The notes beneath the pieces are model-generated. The model had not been told where the DNA came from and searched no databases. It saw only the letters and a program-made list of their open reading frames with translations. Below are positions 36,990 to 46,186 of a DNA stretch of 64,000 nucleotides, piece after piece. Within the stretch, counting starts at the first letter, position 1; each line of letters starts with the position of its first letter. The translations under genes were made by a program, and so were the position numbers. Source of the DNA: Prosthecobacter sp. (lineage in GTDB: Bacteria; Verrucomicrobiota; Verrucomicrobiia; Verrucomicrobiales; Verrucomicrobiaceae); assembly GCA_019186985.1 (NCBI GenBank), contig JABARQ010000016.1, positions 62,001 to 126,000 of the forward strand, read 5' to 3'.

Positions 36990-37864
36990 GGCTGTCCTCC
37001 CGGCTCCTTCTGCTCCTCAAGCCTGCCCGCCGCCCACAGAATACCGCGCGGGATCAGGTGCTCCAGGCCGGGCGTGTTCTCCGGGTGCGGGCTGGAGATG
37101 AACACGCGCCCTTTGCCAAAGGTGGACACGGCCTGGGCGGGTGAATTCACCATCACCCCGACCGGGGTGCCGTTCTTCGCCACCTCGGTGCGGAAGAGCG
37201 TCAAAGGCCGGTAGGCGGGCAGGTCAGCACGCGAACCCGGCTTGATGATGGGTCCGTTGTTGTAACGCACCAGGAAGCGATCCTTGACCCGGCCGAGCAC
37301 AGGTTCGCCATCCACCGTGACCTCCGTCTCCACAAAGCCGCTGCCTCGCATCCACTTGCTGGACACCGTCGAGGCGTTGAGGATGCCGAGGCCCCAGTCA
37401 AAATTCGAGCAGGCCAGGTAGGCGCCGGCGCAGATGCCGACGTAACCACCGCCGCCGCGGACAAACTCACGCACCTTCTCACGTCCGGCCTCACCGAGGC
37501 TCTTCGCCTGCGTGCCGCCGCTGCCGCCGGAAAAAACAACCACGTCATAGTCCTTCAGGGCGCCTGCGGCGATCTCCTCCGGCTTCACCAGCGTGATGGA
37601 GGACCCGGGCATCGACTTCACCCGGTCACACACATTTTCGACACCGCCCGCAGGAGCTCCCTTGCCGTCGAAGATGGCGATCCTGACCGGCGCCGCTTTT
37701 GCAGGAGGGGCGATCACGGTCTTGCAGCCGTTGATGTCCGGCGGGATGACCGTGGCAGGCCTGGCGGCTGGCGTGGTTGGTTTTGCGGACTCCACCGCCC
37801 GGCCGGACAGGCACAGGCAGAAAATCAAGGGCGGCAGAAGCAGGGGCACGGAACGGCGGCGCAT
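36986..37864 (-). CDS. BPL-N (glutamine-amidotransferase-like) domain protein
   Basis: This 292-residue exported protein has an N-terminal signal (LLLPPLIFCLCLSGRAVES). The class I amidotransferase-like BPL-N domain includes VRIAIFDGKGAP, VVVFSGGSGGTQAKSLG, and GGGGYVGICAGAYLAC, where the Cys is the expected nucleophile. FISSPHPENT near the end supplies the His/Glu region. BPL-N proteins are often of unknown substrate in PVC bacteria. The ATG at 37864 starts the signal; longer frames are not supported. It is coupled to the downstream FGase-like gene and divergent from the sulfatase. Confidence 0.82.
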   Translation of the reverse strand: MRRRSVPLLLPPLIFCLCLSGRAVESAKPTTPAARPATVIPPDINGCKTVIAPPAKAAPVRIAIFDGKGAPAGGVENVCDRVKSMPGSSITLVKPEEIAAGALKDYDVVVFSGGSGGTQAKSLGEAGREKVREFVRGGGGYVGICAGAYLACSNFDWGLGILNASTVSSKWMRGSGFVETEVTVDGEPVLGRVKDRFLVRYNNGPIIKPGSRADLPAYRPLTLFRTEVAKNGTPVGVMVNSPAQAVSTFGKGRVFISSPHPENTPGLEHLIPRGILWAAGRLEEQKEPGGQP

Positions 37865-37978
37865 GGCTCCAGGAACGACACATCCCGCCCGTTCCTTCCA
37901 GGCATCATGGCTTCGGCAAAGCTGGTTCGGCGCCGGCCGGACGCAAGCACGCGTCCCCGGCCTTCGTTCCCATGCCCC

Positions 37979-39319
37979 ATGCGTCCGCTGCTGCTTTTCC
38001 TTTTCGCCGCACTGTCCCTGCCCGCCGCCGGACAGGAAAGGCCTGACATCGTCTTCATCATCGCCGATGACCTCGGCTGGGCGGACGTCGGTTTCCATGG
38101 TGGCATGGCCCCGACGCCGAACCTCGACCGGCTCGCCCGCGAAGGCCTGGAGCTCACGCATCATTACGTCGCACCCGTCTGCAGCCCGACACGCACCGGC
38201 CTGATGACGGGCCGTTTCTGGAGCCGCTTCGGCGTCACCCAGCCCCAGAACGAACGCGCCCTGCCCTGGGAGACCGTGACGCTTCCGAAGGCCCTCGGGC
38301 AGGCCGGCTACGACACCTGCCTCACCGGCAAGTGGCACCTCGGCTCCAAGCCCGAATGGGGGCCGCTCCATTACGGCTTTGACCATGCCTACGGCTCCCT
38401 GGCGGGCGGTGTCGGGCCGAACAATCATTTCTACAAACAGGGCCCCTTCAGCATCACCTGGCACCGCAACGAAAGGCTCGTCACCGAGAAGGGGCACGTC
38501 ACCGACCTCATCACGGACGAAGCGGTGAAGTGGCTGCGCCAGCGCGGGGAAAAGCCCTTCTTCCTCTACATGCCCTACACCGCCGTCCACCTGCCCGTGA
38601 AGGAGCCCGAGACCTGGCTGAACAAGGTCCCCTCATCGGTCACCGGCGACGTGGCGCGCCACTATGCCGCCTGTCTCATGCACCTGGATGATGCAGTAGG
38701 GCGCATCCTGAAAACGCTGGAGGAGACCGGCCGCAGAAGCCGCACGCTCGTCGTTTTCACCAGCGACAACGGCGCCAGCACCTCCGAGAACAGCGATCCA
38801 AAATATCCCGCCGACGACTATCCCAGGGGCAGGCTTCCGGGCGGCAACCTGCCCAACCGCGGTGAAAAAGGCAGCCTTCACGAAGGCGGCATCCGCGTGC
38901 CCGCCGTCGTCAGCTGGCCGGGCGTCCTGAAGCCTGGTAAATACGACGCCCCCGTTCACATCACCGACTGGATGCCGACATTCTGCGCCCTGGCCGGACA
39001 CCGCCCGGAACAGGACCTGAAATGGGACGGTGCCAATCTCTGGCCGCAGCTGTCCGGACAGTCCCCTGCCCTGGACAACCGGCAGCTTTACTGGACCGGT
39101 CCCGGCTTCCGGGAACGCGCCGTGCGCGAAGGCCCCTGGAAGCTGATTGAAACCCAGGGCGGCAAACAGAAGCCCCCGGCCCTGCAGCTCTTCAACCTCG
39201 ACACCGACCCCGGCGAGGCCAGCGACCTCTCGGGGCAGCAGCCGGAAAAAACCGCCGCCCTTCTGGGCCTGCTCGGAAGGCTCTCGGCCCGCGACCGCGA
39301 CTCCGTCGTGCCGCGCTGA
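37979..39319 (+). CDS. Secreted type I sulfatase (formylglycine-dependent)
   Basis: This 446-residue sulfatase has a signal peptide (LLLFLFAALSLPAAGQ) and the CSPTR maturation site at Cys68, the residue converted to formylglycine. Metal ligands are in IIADDLGWADVG, and SDNGAS is in the C-terminal half. GYDTCLTGKWHLG is the second sulfatase signature. Planctomycetes and Verrucomicrobia use many such enzymes to desulfate marine or mucin polysaccharides. The substrate cannot be told here. No anaerobic sulfatase-maturase gene is adjacent, so maturation is encoded elsewhere. Confidence 0.93.
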   Translation: MRPLLLFLFAALSLPAAGQERPDIVFIIADDLGWADVGFHGGMAPTPNLDRLAREGLELTHHYVAPVCSPTRTGLMTGRFWSRFGVTQPQNERALPWETVTLPKALGQAGYDTCLTGKWHLGSKPEWGPLHYGFDHAYGSLAGGVGPNNHFYKQGPFSITWHRNERLVTEKGHVTDLITDEAVKWLRQRGEKPFFLYMPYTAVHLPVKEPETWLNKVPSSVTGDVARHYAACLMHLDDAVGRILKTLEETGRRSRTLVVFTSDNGASTSENSDPKYPADDYPRGRLPGGNLPNRGEKGSLHEGGIRVPAVVSWPGVLKPGKYDAPVHITDWMPTFCALAGHRPEQDLKWDGANLWPQLSGQSPALDNRQLYWTGPGFRERAVREGPWKLIETQGGKQKPPALQLFNLDTDPGEASDLSGQQPEKTAALLGLLGRLSARDRDSVVPR

Positions 39320-39404
39320 AGCCGGGCCGCCCTGCATTTGTGATTGACCTTTTTGTTAGGCTTTGTCAGGCTCGGCCCAGTTTCCAACCCGGGGGGTCAT
39401 CACC

Positions 39405-40949
39405 ATGAAAGCACCGCATTCCCGCCGCCAGTTCCTTGCCGAGGTCGGCAGGGGCGCCCTGCTGGCAAGCCTGGGCCCGGCACTCGCCTCCGAGCTTGGG
39501 CCAGCCAACGCACAGGCGGCCGAAGCCGCGCCCGAACTCGGCTTCGGCGACATCGAACCGCTCGTCCGCCTCATGCAGGAAACCCCGGCGGAGAAGATCC
39601 AGCCGCTTCTTGTCGGCAGGCTGCGAAGCGGCGAGCCCCTGAAGCGCCTCATCGCCGCCGGAGCCCTCGCCAACGCCCGCACCTTTGGCGGCGAGGACTA
39701 CATCGGCTTCCACACGCTGATGGCCATGGGGCCTGCCTGGCGCATGGCGGGGACCCTGAATGAAAAGGAGGCCGCGCTGCCGGTGCTCAAGGTGCTTTAC
39801 CGCAACACCAGCCGCATCCAGCAGAACGGCGGACGGAAGGCGGAGGTGCTTCATCCCGTCACCCCGGATGCAGGCGCCGCCGGTGCCGCCGGCCTGCATG
39901 ATGCCGTGAAGAAAAAGGACGTGGCCGCCGCGGAGAAGATCTTCGCCGGCCTGATGCATCAAGACGCCGCCACGGGCTTCAATGCGCTGCTTGAATGCGT
40001 TCAGGACAATCCCGAGGTCCACCGCACCGTCCTTCCCTACCGGGCCTGGGACATGCTTGACCTGGTCGGCCGCGAACACGCCACCACCCTGCTGCGCATG
40101 TCGCTGCGCTACTGCCTGAACGCCGAGCAGCAGCGGCGCCCGGAATGGGACGAGCACGGCAAGGTTCTCACCCGCCTGCTGGATGAACACAGGTTGCTCG
40201 GCCGTTCGCCAGGCACCCGAAGCCTGGACGATGCCGCCCTCGAAAAGCTCGCCCTCAATATCTTCAGCGGCTCTCCGGCCGAGGCCGCCGGGGCCGTTGC
40301 CGAGGCCCTTGCCGAAGGGCTGGCCCCCGGCGAGATCGGCGAGGCGCTGTCGCTCGCCGCCAACCAGTTTGTGCTTCGTGACCATGGCCGGCCGCCGCAA
40401 TGGGAGTTCCCCGGCAAGCCGACCGGCAGCGTGCATGGCGACTCCGTGGGCGTGCACTCCAGCGACTCCATCCATGCCTGGCGCAACCTTTCCTCCGTCA
40501 GCCAGGGCCGGAACGTCTTCGCCTGCCTGATCCTGGCCGCCTGGCAGATCGCGCGCGACCGTCAGCACCAGCCCTTCCTCGACTGGGAGCCCATGCCCAC
40601 CCAGCGGCAGGTCAAAGGCGTGACCGCCACGGATCAGGCGGCGCTGCTTGCCGAACTGGAGGCTCATGTCCGGGGCAGCCTGCAGTCACACGCCGCCGCC
40701 GTGGTGCAGCGCTGGGGCCAGCTCCTTCTTCCCGCCCAGCCTGTCCTCGACCTGATGCGCCGCTTTGCCATCAGCGAGGACGGCGCCCTGCATGCCGAAA
40801 AATACTACCAGACCTGCCACGACGAGTTCCATCGGACCCGCCCCGCCTTCCGCTGGCGTCACCTCTGCGCCCTCGCCCGCGTCACCGCCAGCGAATACGG
40901 CCGCCCGGCCCCCGGCCAGGAGGAAGCGAGGGAGCTGCTGGGACTCTGA
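39405..40949 (+). CDS. Tat-exported conserved hypothetical protein
   Basis: This 514-residue protein begins with a twin-arginine signal (SRRQFLAEVGRGALLASLG). The mature part is largely helical, with several His-containing segments (GFHTLMAMGPAWRM, DSVGVHSSDSIHAWRNL, WRHLCALARV) that could be metal or haem ligands. I do not recognise the family. It lies between the sulfatase and a convergent CxxCH cytochrome gene, so it may belong with the same periplasmic oxidation or degradation function, but this rests only on position. Confidence 0.7.
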   Translation: MKAPHSRRQFLAEVGRGALLASLGPALASELGPANAQAAEAAPELGFGDIEPLVRLMQETPAEKIQPLLVGRLRSGEPLKRLIAAGALANARTFGGEDYIGFHTLMAMGPAWRMAGTLNEKEAALPVLKVLYRNTSRIQQNGGRKAEVLHPVTPDAGAAGAAGLHDAVKKKDVAAAEKIFAGLMHQDAATGFNALLECVQDNPEVHRTVLPYRAWDMLDLVGREHATTLLRMSLRYCLNAEQQRRPEWDEHGKVLTRLLDEHRLLGRSPGTRSLDDAALEKLALNIFSGSPAEAAGAVAEALAEGLAPGEIGEALSLAANQFVLRDHGRPPQWEFPGKPTGSVHGDSVGVHSSDSIHAWRNLSSVSQGRNVFACLILAAWQIARDRQHQPFLDWEPMPTQRQVKGVTATDQAALLAELEAHVRGSLQSHAAAVVQRWGQLLLPAQPVLDLMRRFAISEDGALHAEKYYQTCHDEFHRTRPAFRWRHLCALARVTASEYGRPAPGQEEARELLGL

Positions 40950-40973
40950 GAGGAATGACCCAGGGGCCGAAGC

Positions 40974-43445
40974 CTACTTCACAAACATCGGGTCCTCCGG
41001 ATTGCCCTTGCTGAGCAGGTAGGCCATCAGGTCGAGGATGTCGTCCTCCTTGAGCATGTAAAGCAGGCCGGGCGGCATCATGCTGACCTTGCTCTCCTCG
41101 GTCTTCACCACGTCCTTGACGTTGACGTTGGTGAAGTTGTTCGGGTCCATCATGTTCGTGCAGACCATCATGATGTCCTCCTTCATGTTGGCGATGCGGC
41201 CCACCACCTGGCTGCCGTCCTTTTTGGTAAACACGGTGCTGCCATACTGGTCGCTGATCTCCTTGCTGGGCTCGAGGATGTGCTCCAGCAGGTCGCGCGG
41301 GCTGTACTTGCCGGCGACGCTGGTGAGGTCGGGCCCGATGGCGCCGCCCTCGTTGTTGAAGCGGTGGCAGGCAAAGCAGGTGGCCGCGCCGAACATGTTG
41401 CGGCCGTTCCTGAAGTCACGGTTGCCCTCCAGGCCGACGCCCAGGGACTTCTCCAGGTCAGCCATCGTCCAGGCCTTGACGAACTGCAGCGGCCTGGCCG
41501 TGAAGGTGGGCGCCTGCACTTCGGGCCTGGCGTCAAGCACATCCTTGATGGCGAGCTTCTCCTCCTCGGTCATCGTCGCGAGAGCGTCCTTCTTGATCTC
41601 GCCGATGAACAGGTCAAACGAGGCGCCGCCCTTGTAGTTCGCGGCGCGCAGGAACCAGCGGAAGTAGCCGGCGCGCAGCTCCTTCGTCCAGCCGGACTTC
41701 GCAAAGCGCAGGATGCGCGCGTAGTCGATCTGCTCCTCCTGGGTCGGCGAGTCGTTCACCAGCGGCGCGGCCTTGGCGACGATGCCGGCATCACCGAGAT
41801 AAACCAGCACCTCCGCGAGATCGCGGTTCAGTCCTGTATCGTGGGTTGGGAAAAGCGGGCTCAGCCTCGCAACGAGCGCGGCCTTCGTCGCCGCATCCGG
41901 CTCGCCCAGGCGGGTGAAGGCAAGCATGTGGTCGCGGACGTAGGTCACGCGGTCGAGACCCTTCAGCGCCTTGAAGTCGATCCTGCCCAGCGCGTCGAGA
42001 AGCGGCTTCTGCAGCGTCTTGTCACCGCCGCTGCTGCGGGCCAGCGCCATGAGGGCGGTCAAAGCGGCACGCGGGTTGGATTCGGAGAGCGCCTTGTCCT
42101 TCCACGAGGCCACCGGCTGATGTTCGAGGGCGATGCGGGCGGCGAAGCGCAGGTTGCGGTCAGGCGAACCCAGATGCGGCCAGGCGGCTTCGACCGTGAC
42201 GCCGGGAGCCTCCAGGGCGGCGCGGACCTTCGCCAGCTCCGTGGTCTCCGCAGCGGAGGAAGCCTCCGTCTTCTCCTCCCCTGTGTAAGTCACGCGATAC
42301 AGCCCCGACTGCACCTTGCGGCCGCCGACGCTGACATACATGGCACCGTCCTTCCGTGAAATCTCGATGTCGGTCAGCGGCAGCGGCGACGCGCTCATGA
42401 ACTCCTCGGCAACGCCCGAATAGCCCGCGCCGTCCGGCGTCAGGTGCACGGCGTACATCTTGCCGTAGCTCCAGTCGCAGATGTAGAAGGCGTCCTGGTA
42501 TTTCGCAGGAAACTTCGCGCCATAACCAAAAGCAACACCCGTGGGCGAGCCCGGGCCGATGTCCACGACGGGCGGCAGGCTGTCCTCCCAGCGCACCGGC
42601 CATTTCTTGCTGCATGTGCGCCAGCCGAACTCGCCGCCGCTCTGCATGAAGCAGACACGGGTCGGGCGGTACCAGGGCATGCCGGTGTCCCACTCCATGT
42701 CGGCGTCGAAACCGAAGATGTCGCCGTTGCGGTGGATGGCGATGTCATAGGTGTTGCGGGTGCCGGTGTTGACGAGCTCCCATTTTTTGCCGTCGAGGTC
42801 GGTGTGCGCCAGCCAGCCGCCGGGGGCGAGCACGTCACGCATGAAACCGCGGCCAAGCAGCATCGGGAAGAGCTGGTCCTCGGCCCAGTGACGGGGCACG
42901 CGGCTGGTCTCGCAGCCGGGTTCCGGCGTCTGGTTGCCGCACATCACATAGAGGCTCCTGCCGTCCGGCGCTGCCACAACCCCGTGGGGGCCATGCTCGC
43001 CGGCCTTGCCCGGAAAGGCGCGCAGAAGCTCCACGGAATCGAACTGGTCATCGCCGTTCGTGTCCTTGCAGCGGTAGAGGCCGCGGCCCTGGTAGGCATC
43101 GTCATTCACCACGCCATAGAGCGCGCCGGCATGAAAAAGCAGGCCCTGGCAGTGGCCGAAGTCGACGGCGAGCTTCTCGATCCTGGTTTCCCCCGGGCTG
43201 CCGCCAAGGGCGGGCGGCGTGATGCGATAGAGGGCGCCGTATTGATCGCTGCAGATCATGCGGCCCTGGTCATCCTGGGTCATGGCCACCCAGGAGCCTT
43301 CGGTGTCCTTGGGCACGGAATAAAGAAGCTCGACCTTGAAGCCCTTGGCGATCTTGATCTTGTCGACCGGGGTCGCCTGCCCGGCGATCTGGGCAAAGGC
43401 GCCGGTGGCGGAAGCAAGCAGCAGCGGAAGAAGAATGAGTTTCAT
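40974..43445 (-). CDS. PVC-type membrane-bound haem protein (propeller, HEAT-like, CxxCH)
   Basis: This 823-residue exported protein (MKLILLPLLLASATGAFA) has three regions. An N-terminal beta-propeller like soluble dehydrogenases (about 35-390) carries a 'GYGAKFPAKYQDAFYICD' segment. A HEAT-like helical region follows (about 410-630). A C-terminal cytochrome c domain has CFACH (about residues 690-694) and a distal Met region (MMPPGLL). This is the PVC-type haem-binding architecture common in Planctomycetes and Verrucomicrobia, presumed to oxidise sugars or alcohols in the periplasm. It resembles the cytochrome at 54025-56436 in plan but is not adjacent to it. Confidence 0.9.
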   Translation of the reverse strand: MKLILLPLLLASATGAFAQIAGQATPVDKIKIAKGFKVELLYSVPKDTEGSWVAMTQDDQGRMICSDQYGALYRITPPALGGSPGETRIEKLAVDFGHCQGLLFHAGALYGVVNDDAYQGRGLYRCKDTNGDDQFDSVELLRAFPGKAGEHGPHGVVAAPDGRSLYVMCGNQTPEPGCETSRVPRHWAEDQLFPMLLGRGFMRDVLAPGGWLAHTDLDGKKWELVNTGTRNTYDIAIHRNGDIFGFDADMEWDTGMPWYRPTRVCFMQSGGEFGWRTCSKKWPVRWEDSLPPVVDIGPGSPTGVAFGYGAKFPAKYQDAFYICDWSYGKMYAVHLTPDGAGYSGVAEEFMSASPLPLTDIEISRKDGAMYVSVGGRKVQSGLYRVTYTGEEKTEASSAAETTELAKVRAALEAPGVTVEAAWPHLGSPDRNLRFAARIALEHQPVASWKDKALSESNPRAALTALMALARSSGGDKTLQKPLLDALGRIDFKALKGLDRVTYVRDHMLAFTRLGEPDAATKAALVARLSPLFPTHDTGLNRDLAEVLVYLGDAGIVAKAAPLVNDSPTQEEQIDYARILRFAKSGWTKELRAGYFRWFLRAANYKGGASFDLFIGEIKKDALATMTEEEKLAIKDVLDARPEVQAPTFTARPLQFVKAWTMADLEKSLGVGLEGNRDFRNGRNMFGAATCFACHRFNNEGGAIGPDLTSVAGKYSPRDLLEHILEPSKEISDQYGSTVFTKKDGSQVVGRIANMKEDIMMVCTNMMDPNNFTNVNVKDVVKTEESKVSMMPPGLLYMLKEDDILDLMAYLLSKGNPEDPMFVK

Positions 43446-43568
43446 GAGGAAAATGGGAGGCACTTAACGAAGGGAGGGTGGGTATCTTGTGGGGAAATCA
43501 GGGAAGCTTGCCCGGAGCCTGACAACCCGTGATTCCAAGAAAGGCTGATGATGAAAACCGAGGGCGGC

Positions 43569-44345
43569 TCAGCCCTTCTGGTAAATCTTTGCCGCATCCA
43601 CGGCGGCGAGTTCGATGAGGTAGCCGGCAAACTTCTGCGTCAGACGCTCGAAGTAGAGGCGGCCTTTTTCAGGGGTGGAATGCTGCGGATCACCGGAGCC
43701 CGTGTCGTTGGTGGCCTGGGTCCAGGGACGCTGCGCCCAGGCCCATTTCTCGCGCATCGCCTTCAGCACGGGCAGGTTGTCCCGGCCCTCGCCCCAGTCC
43801 TCGCGGGGCAGGACAAGACCGGGCTCAAGATGCTGGACCAGGCTGGTTTCGCGCTCATCGGCATGGTCGCCCACAATCGTGAAGATGTCCCTGCCGGCGT
43901 CGATGCTGAACCAGTTCACCAGGCTCAGGTGGATGCGTGGATGCCGGGCCTGAAGCTCACGCAGCATCTGGCGGAAATCATTGCCGCCATGGCCGTTGAA
44001 GACCACCAGCTTCGGCACGCCGACGCCCTCCAGGCTGGCGATGACATCCTCAAGCACGGCCATCTGGGTGCTTGGACTCATGTTGATGCAGAAGGGGATG
44101 TCGAGCTGGCCCGTCTGAACGCCGAACGGAATGTTCGGCAGGACCGCCACCTTCGCCCCGGCCTGCCAGGCGATGCGTCCGGCCTCGGCGGTCATGGCCT
44201 CGTTCTGCAGGCTGTCCGTGGCGTAGGGCAGATGGAAGTTGTGCGCCTCCGTGGCCCCCCAGGGCAGGACGGCGACCTCATAACGGGTGGCCTGGACATG
44301 CTTCCAGTTCGTCTCGGCGATCATCCAGGGGCGGGGCGTCTTCAT
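43569..44345 (-). CDS. Creatininase-family amidohydrolase
   Basis: This 258-residue cytoplasmic protein has the creatininase metal-binding blocks: LPWGATEAHNFHLPYATDS near residue 30 (Glu, His and Asp ligands) and VVFNGHGGND near 120. A later segment, DHADERETS, provides a further Asp/Glu. Family members include creatinine amidohydrolase, mycofactocin MftE and FAPy deformylase (ArfB). I cannot distinguish among these. No mft genes are adjacent, so MftE is unlikely. The start at 44345 gives a normal N-terminus. Confidence 0.88.
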   Translation of the reverse strand: MKTPRPWMIAETNWKHVQATRYEVAVLPWGATEAHNFHLPYATDSLQNEAMTAEAGRIAWQAGAKVAVLPNIPFGVQTGQLDIPFCINMSPSTQMAVLEDVIASLEGVGVPKLVVFNGHGGNDFRQMLRELQARHPRIHLSLVNWFSIDAGRDIFTIVGDHADERETSLVQHLEPGLVLPREDWGEGRDNLPVLKAMREKWAWAQRPWTQATNDTGSGDPQHSTPEKGRLYFERLTQKFAGYLIELAAVDAAKIYQKG

Positions 44346-44458
44346 GGTGGCGGCGAATACAGCATGTGATGCCGGTTGTTGCCAAGTTTGTTTGGCGGCA
44401 ATGTCGCCGCAGGTCGGCCGAAATATGCCCCGGCGCAGGTCGTATTGAAAGACCGCCC

Positions 44459-45604
44459 ATGACCACGCGACTTTTCCTCTCCGCCCTGCTCTCCACCTCA
44501 ATCGTGTTCGCCCAGAAGGCGCCGGACGTGTCCAGGCTCGACCCCGCCATGGGCGTCAACAAGCAGGCCGCCGACAACCTGGAGTGGCATGACGTCACGA
44601 CCTGGGGCGTGGAGGGCCGCATCCTGCCCGACCAGCAGCGCAAGAGCTGGTTTGACCGCCTGCCGGCCAGCGCCGAGGGCAAGGTCACGCCGAATGTCTG
44701 GAACCTCAGCCGTGACAGCTCAGGCATGATGGTGCGCTTCAAGACCGACGCCACGGCCATCCACGTCCACTACAAGCTGACCAAGGCAGGCCTTGGCATG
44801 CCGCACATGCCGGCCACGGGAGTCAGCGGCGTGGACCTCTACGCCCGTGACAAGAACGGCAAATGGAAGTGGGTGCAGGTCACCAAGCCCGCCGCCCAGG
44901 AGGTGAAGGCGGAGATCATCAAGGGGCTGGCCCAAGGCGAACGCGAATACGCCGCCTACCTGCCCCTCTACAACGGCGTCGAGTTCCTCAAGATCGGCGT
45001 CGCCAAGGGCGCGAAGTTCACCGGCCTGGCGCCGCGTGAAAAGCCCGTCGTCTTCTACGGCACCAGCATCACGCATGGAGCCTGCGCCAGCCGTCCCGGC
45101 ATGGTCCACACCGGCATCCTCGGCCGCAAGCTCGACATGCCCGTGGTGAACCTCGGTTTCTCCGGCAACGGCAAGATGGACGCCGCCGTGGGCGACTACC
45201 TCGTGCAGCTCGACGCCGCCTGCTACGTCATCGACTGCCTGCCCAACATGAACGCCGCCCTGGTCACGGAGCGCTGCGTGCCGCTGGTGAAGCAGCTTCG
45301 CGCCGCAAAACCGGAGACACCCATCATCCTCGTCGAGGACCGACGCTTCACCAATGACTGGATCACGCCCGAGAAGCAGAAGTTCCACAGCGACAACCAC
45401 GCCGCCCTGAAGGCCGCCTACACGGCCCTGCAGAAGTCCGGCGTCAAAAACCTCCACTACATCCGCGGCGACAACCTCTATGGCACCGACACCGAAGGCG
45501 CGACCGACGCCTCCCACGCCAGCGACCTTGGCTTCATGCGCCAGGCCCAGGTTTTCGAGCCCGTGCTGCGTCGTGCCATGGCGCCGAAGAAGGTGAAGAA
45601 GTAA
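44459..45604 (+). CDS. Secreted SGNH/GDSL-family hydrolase with N-terminal beta domain
   Basis: This 381-residue exported protein (FLSALLSTSIVFAQ) has an N-terminal beta-sandwich (about 25-185, similar to SGNH_hydro_N) and a GDSL-type esterase domain. The nucleophile block is FYGTSITHG, the Gly block is VNLGFSGNGKMD, the Asn block is CLPNMN, and the Asp-His pair is in DASHASDLGF. Such two-domain proteins often deacetylate polysaccharides. The substrate is unknown. It is divergent from the creatininase gene. Confidence 0.87.
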   Translation: MTTRLFLSALLSTSIVFAQKAPDVSRLDPAMGVNKQAADNLEWHDVTTWGVEGRILPDQQRKSWFDRLPASAEGKVTPNVWNLSRDSSGMMVRFKTDATAIHVHYKLTKAGLGMPHMPATGVSGVDLYARDKNGKWKWVQVTKPAAQEVKAEIIKGLAQGEREYAAYLPLYNGVEFLKIGVAKGAKFTGLAPREKPVVFYGTSITHGACASRPGMVHTGILGRKLDMPVVNLGFSGNGKMDAAVGDYLVQLDAACYVIDCLPNMNAALVTERCVPLVKQLRAAKPETPIILVEDRRFTNDWITPEKQKFHSDNHAALKAAYTALQKSGVKNLHYIRGDNLYGTDTEGATDASHASDLGFMRQAQVFEPVLRRAMAPKKVKK

Positions 45605-45746
45605 CCCATCTTCGGGCGGATCGGTCACTGGCGGGAAGTCCCGCCCTGGGCCAGGACGTGCTTGCCCTCGACAAACCGGCCAGTCTCCTCCATGAGCAGG
45701 CCGGAATCGAGAACCCCAGACACGCCCCCGAACGTAACAGCCCTGC

Positions 45747-46181
45747 ATGACCACCGCCGAGCTCCCGAGCCTCTACACCCTGTTCAACGCCTGCGCCCTG
45801 GCCCACATCACCCTGGGCCTCATCCTGATCAAAAAGGGCCATCGCCAGGCCCACGCCGCCAGCATGGCGATCGCGCTGATCTTTTCCGCCGCCTTCCTGG
45901 GCTGCTATCTGTATTACCACTTCACCATCGGCCATGTGAAGTTTGCCGGCACGGGCTGGACACGTCCGGTTTACTTCACCCTGCTCCTCACCCACATCCC
46001 GCTGGCGGTGCTGAACCTGCCGATGATCATCATGACCGTCATCCCGGCCCTGAAGAACCGCTTTGACAAGCACAAGCGCATGGGCCGGTGGACCCTGCCC
46101 GTCTGGCTCTACGTCAGCATCACCGGCATCATCATCTACCTGATGTGCTACGTCTGGTTCGGGCCGCCCATCCGCGCCTGA
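45747..46181 (+). CDS. DUF420 membrane protein (YozB/CtaM-like)
   Basis: This 144-residue polytopic protein has four transmembrane segments (about 9-27, 40-58, 73-96, 117-137) and the conserved His positions of DUF420 (LAHITLG, YYHFTIGH, LTHIPLAV). Family members help cytochrome oxidase assembly in Bacillus. No oxidase genes are near. A hairpin-forming GGCGGG-AAGT-CCCGCC lies at 45630-45645 upstream, with unknown role. The protein ends five bases before the convergent deacetylase-like gene. Confidence 0.85.
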   Translation: MTTAELPSLYTLFNACALAHITLGLILIKKGHRQAHAASMAIALIFSAAFLGCYLYYHFTIGHVKFAGTGWTRPVYFTLLLTHIPLAVLNLPMIIMTVIPALKNRFDKHKRMGRWTLPVWLYVSITGIIIYLMCYVWFGPPIRA

Positions 46182-46186
46182 CCCTG

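Noticed and set aside
45630-45645. Terminator after the SGNH hydrolase gene
   Set aside because: The 6-bp GGCGGG/CCCGCC stem is followed by CTGGGCC with no T-run, so termination is not supported.
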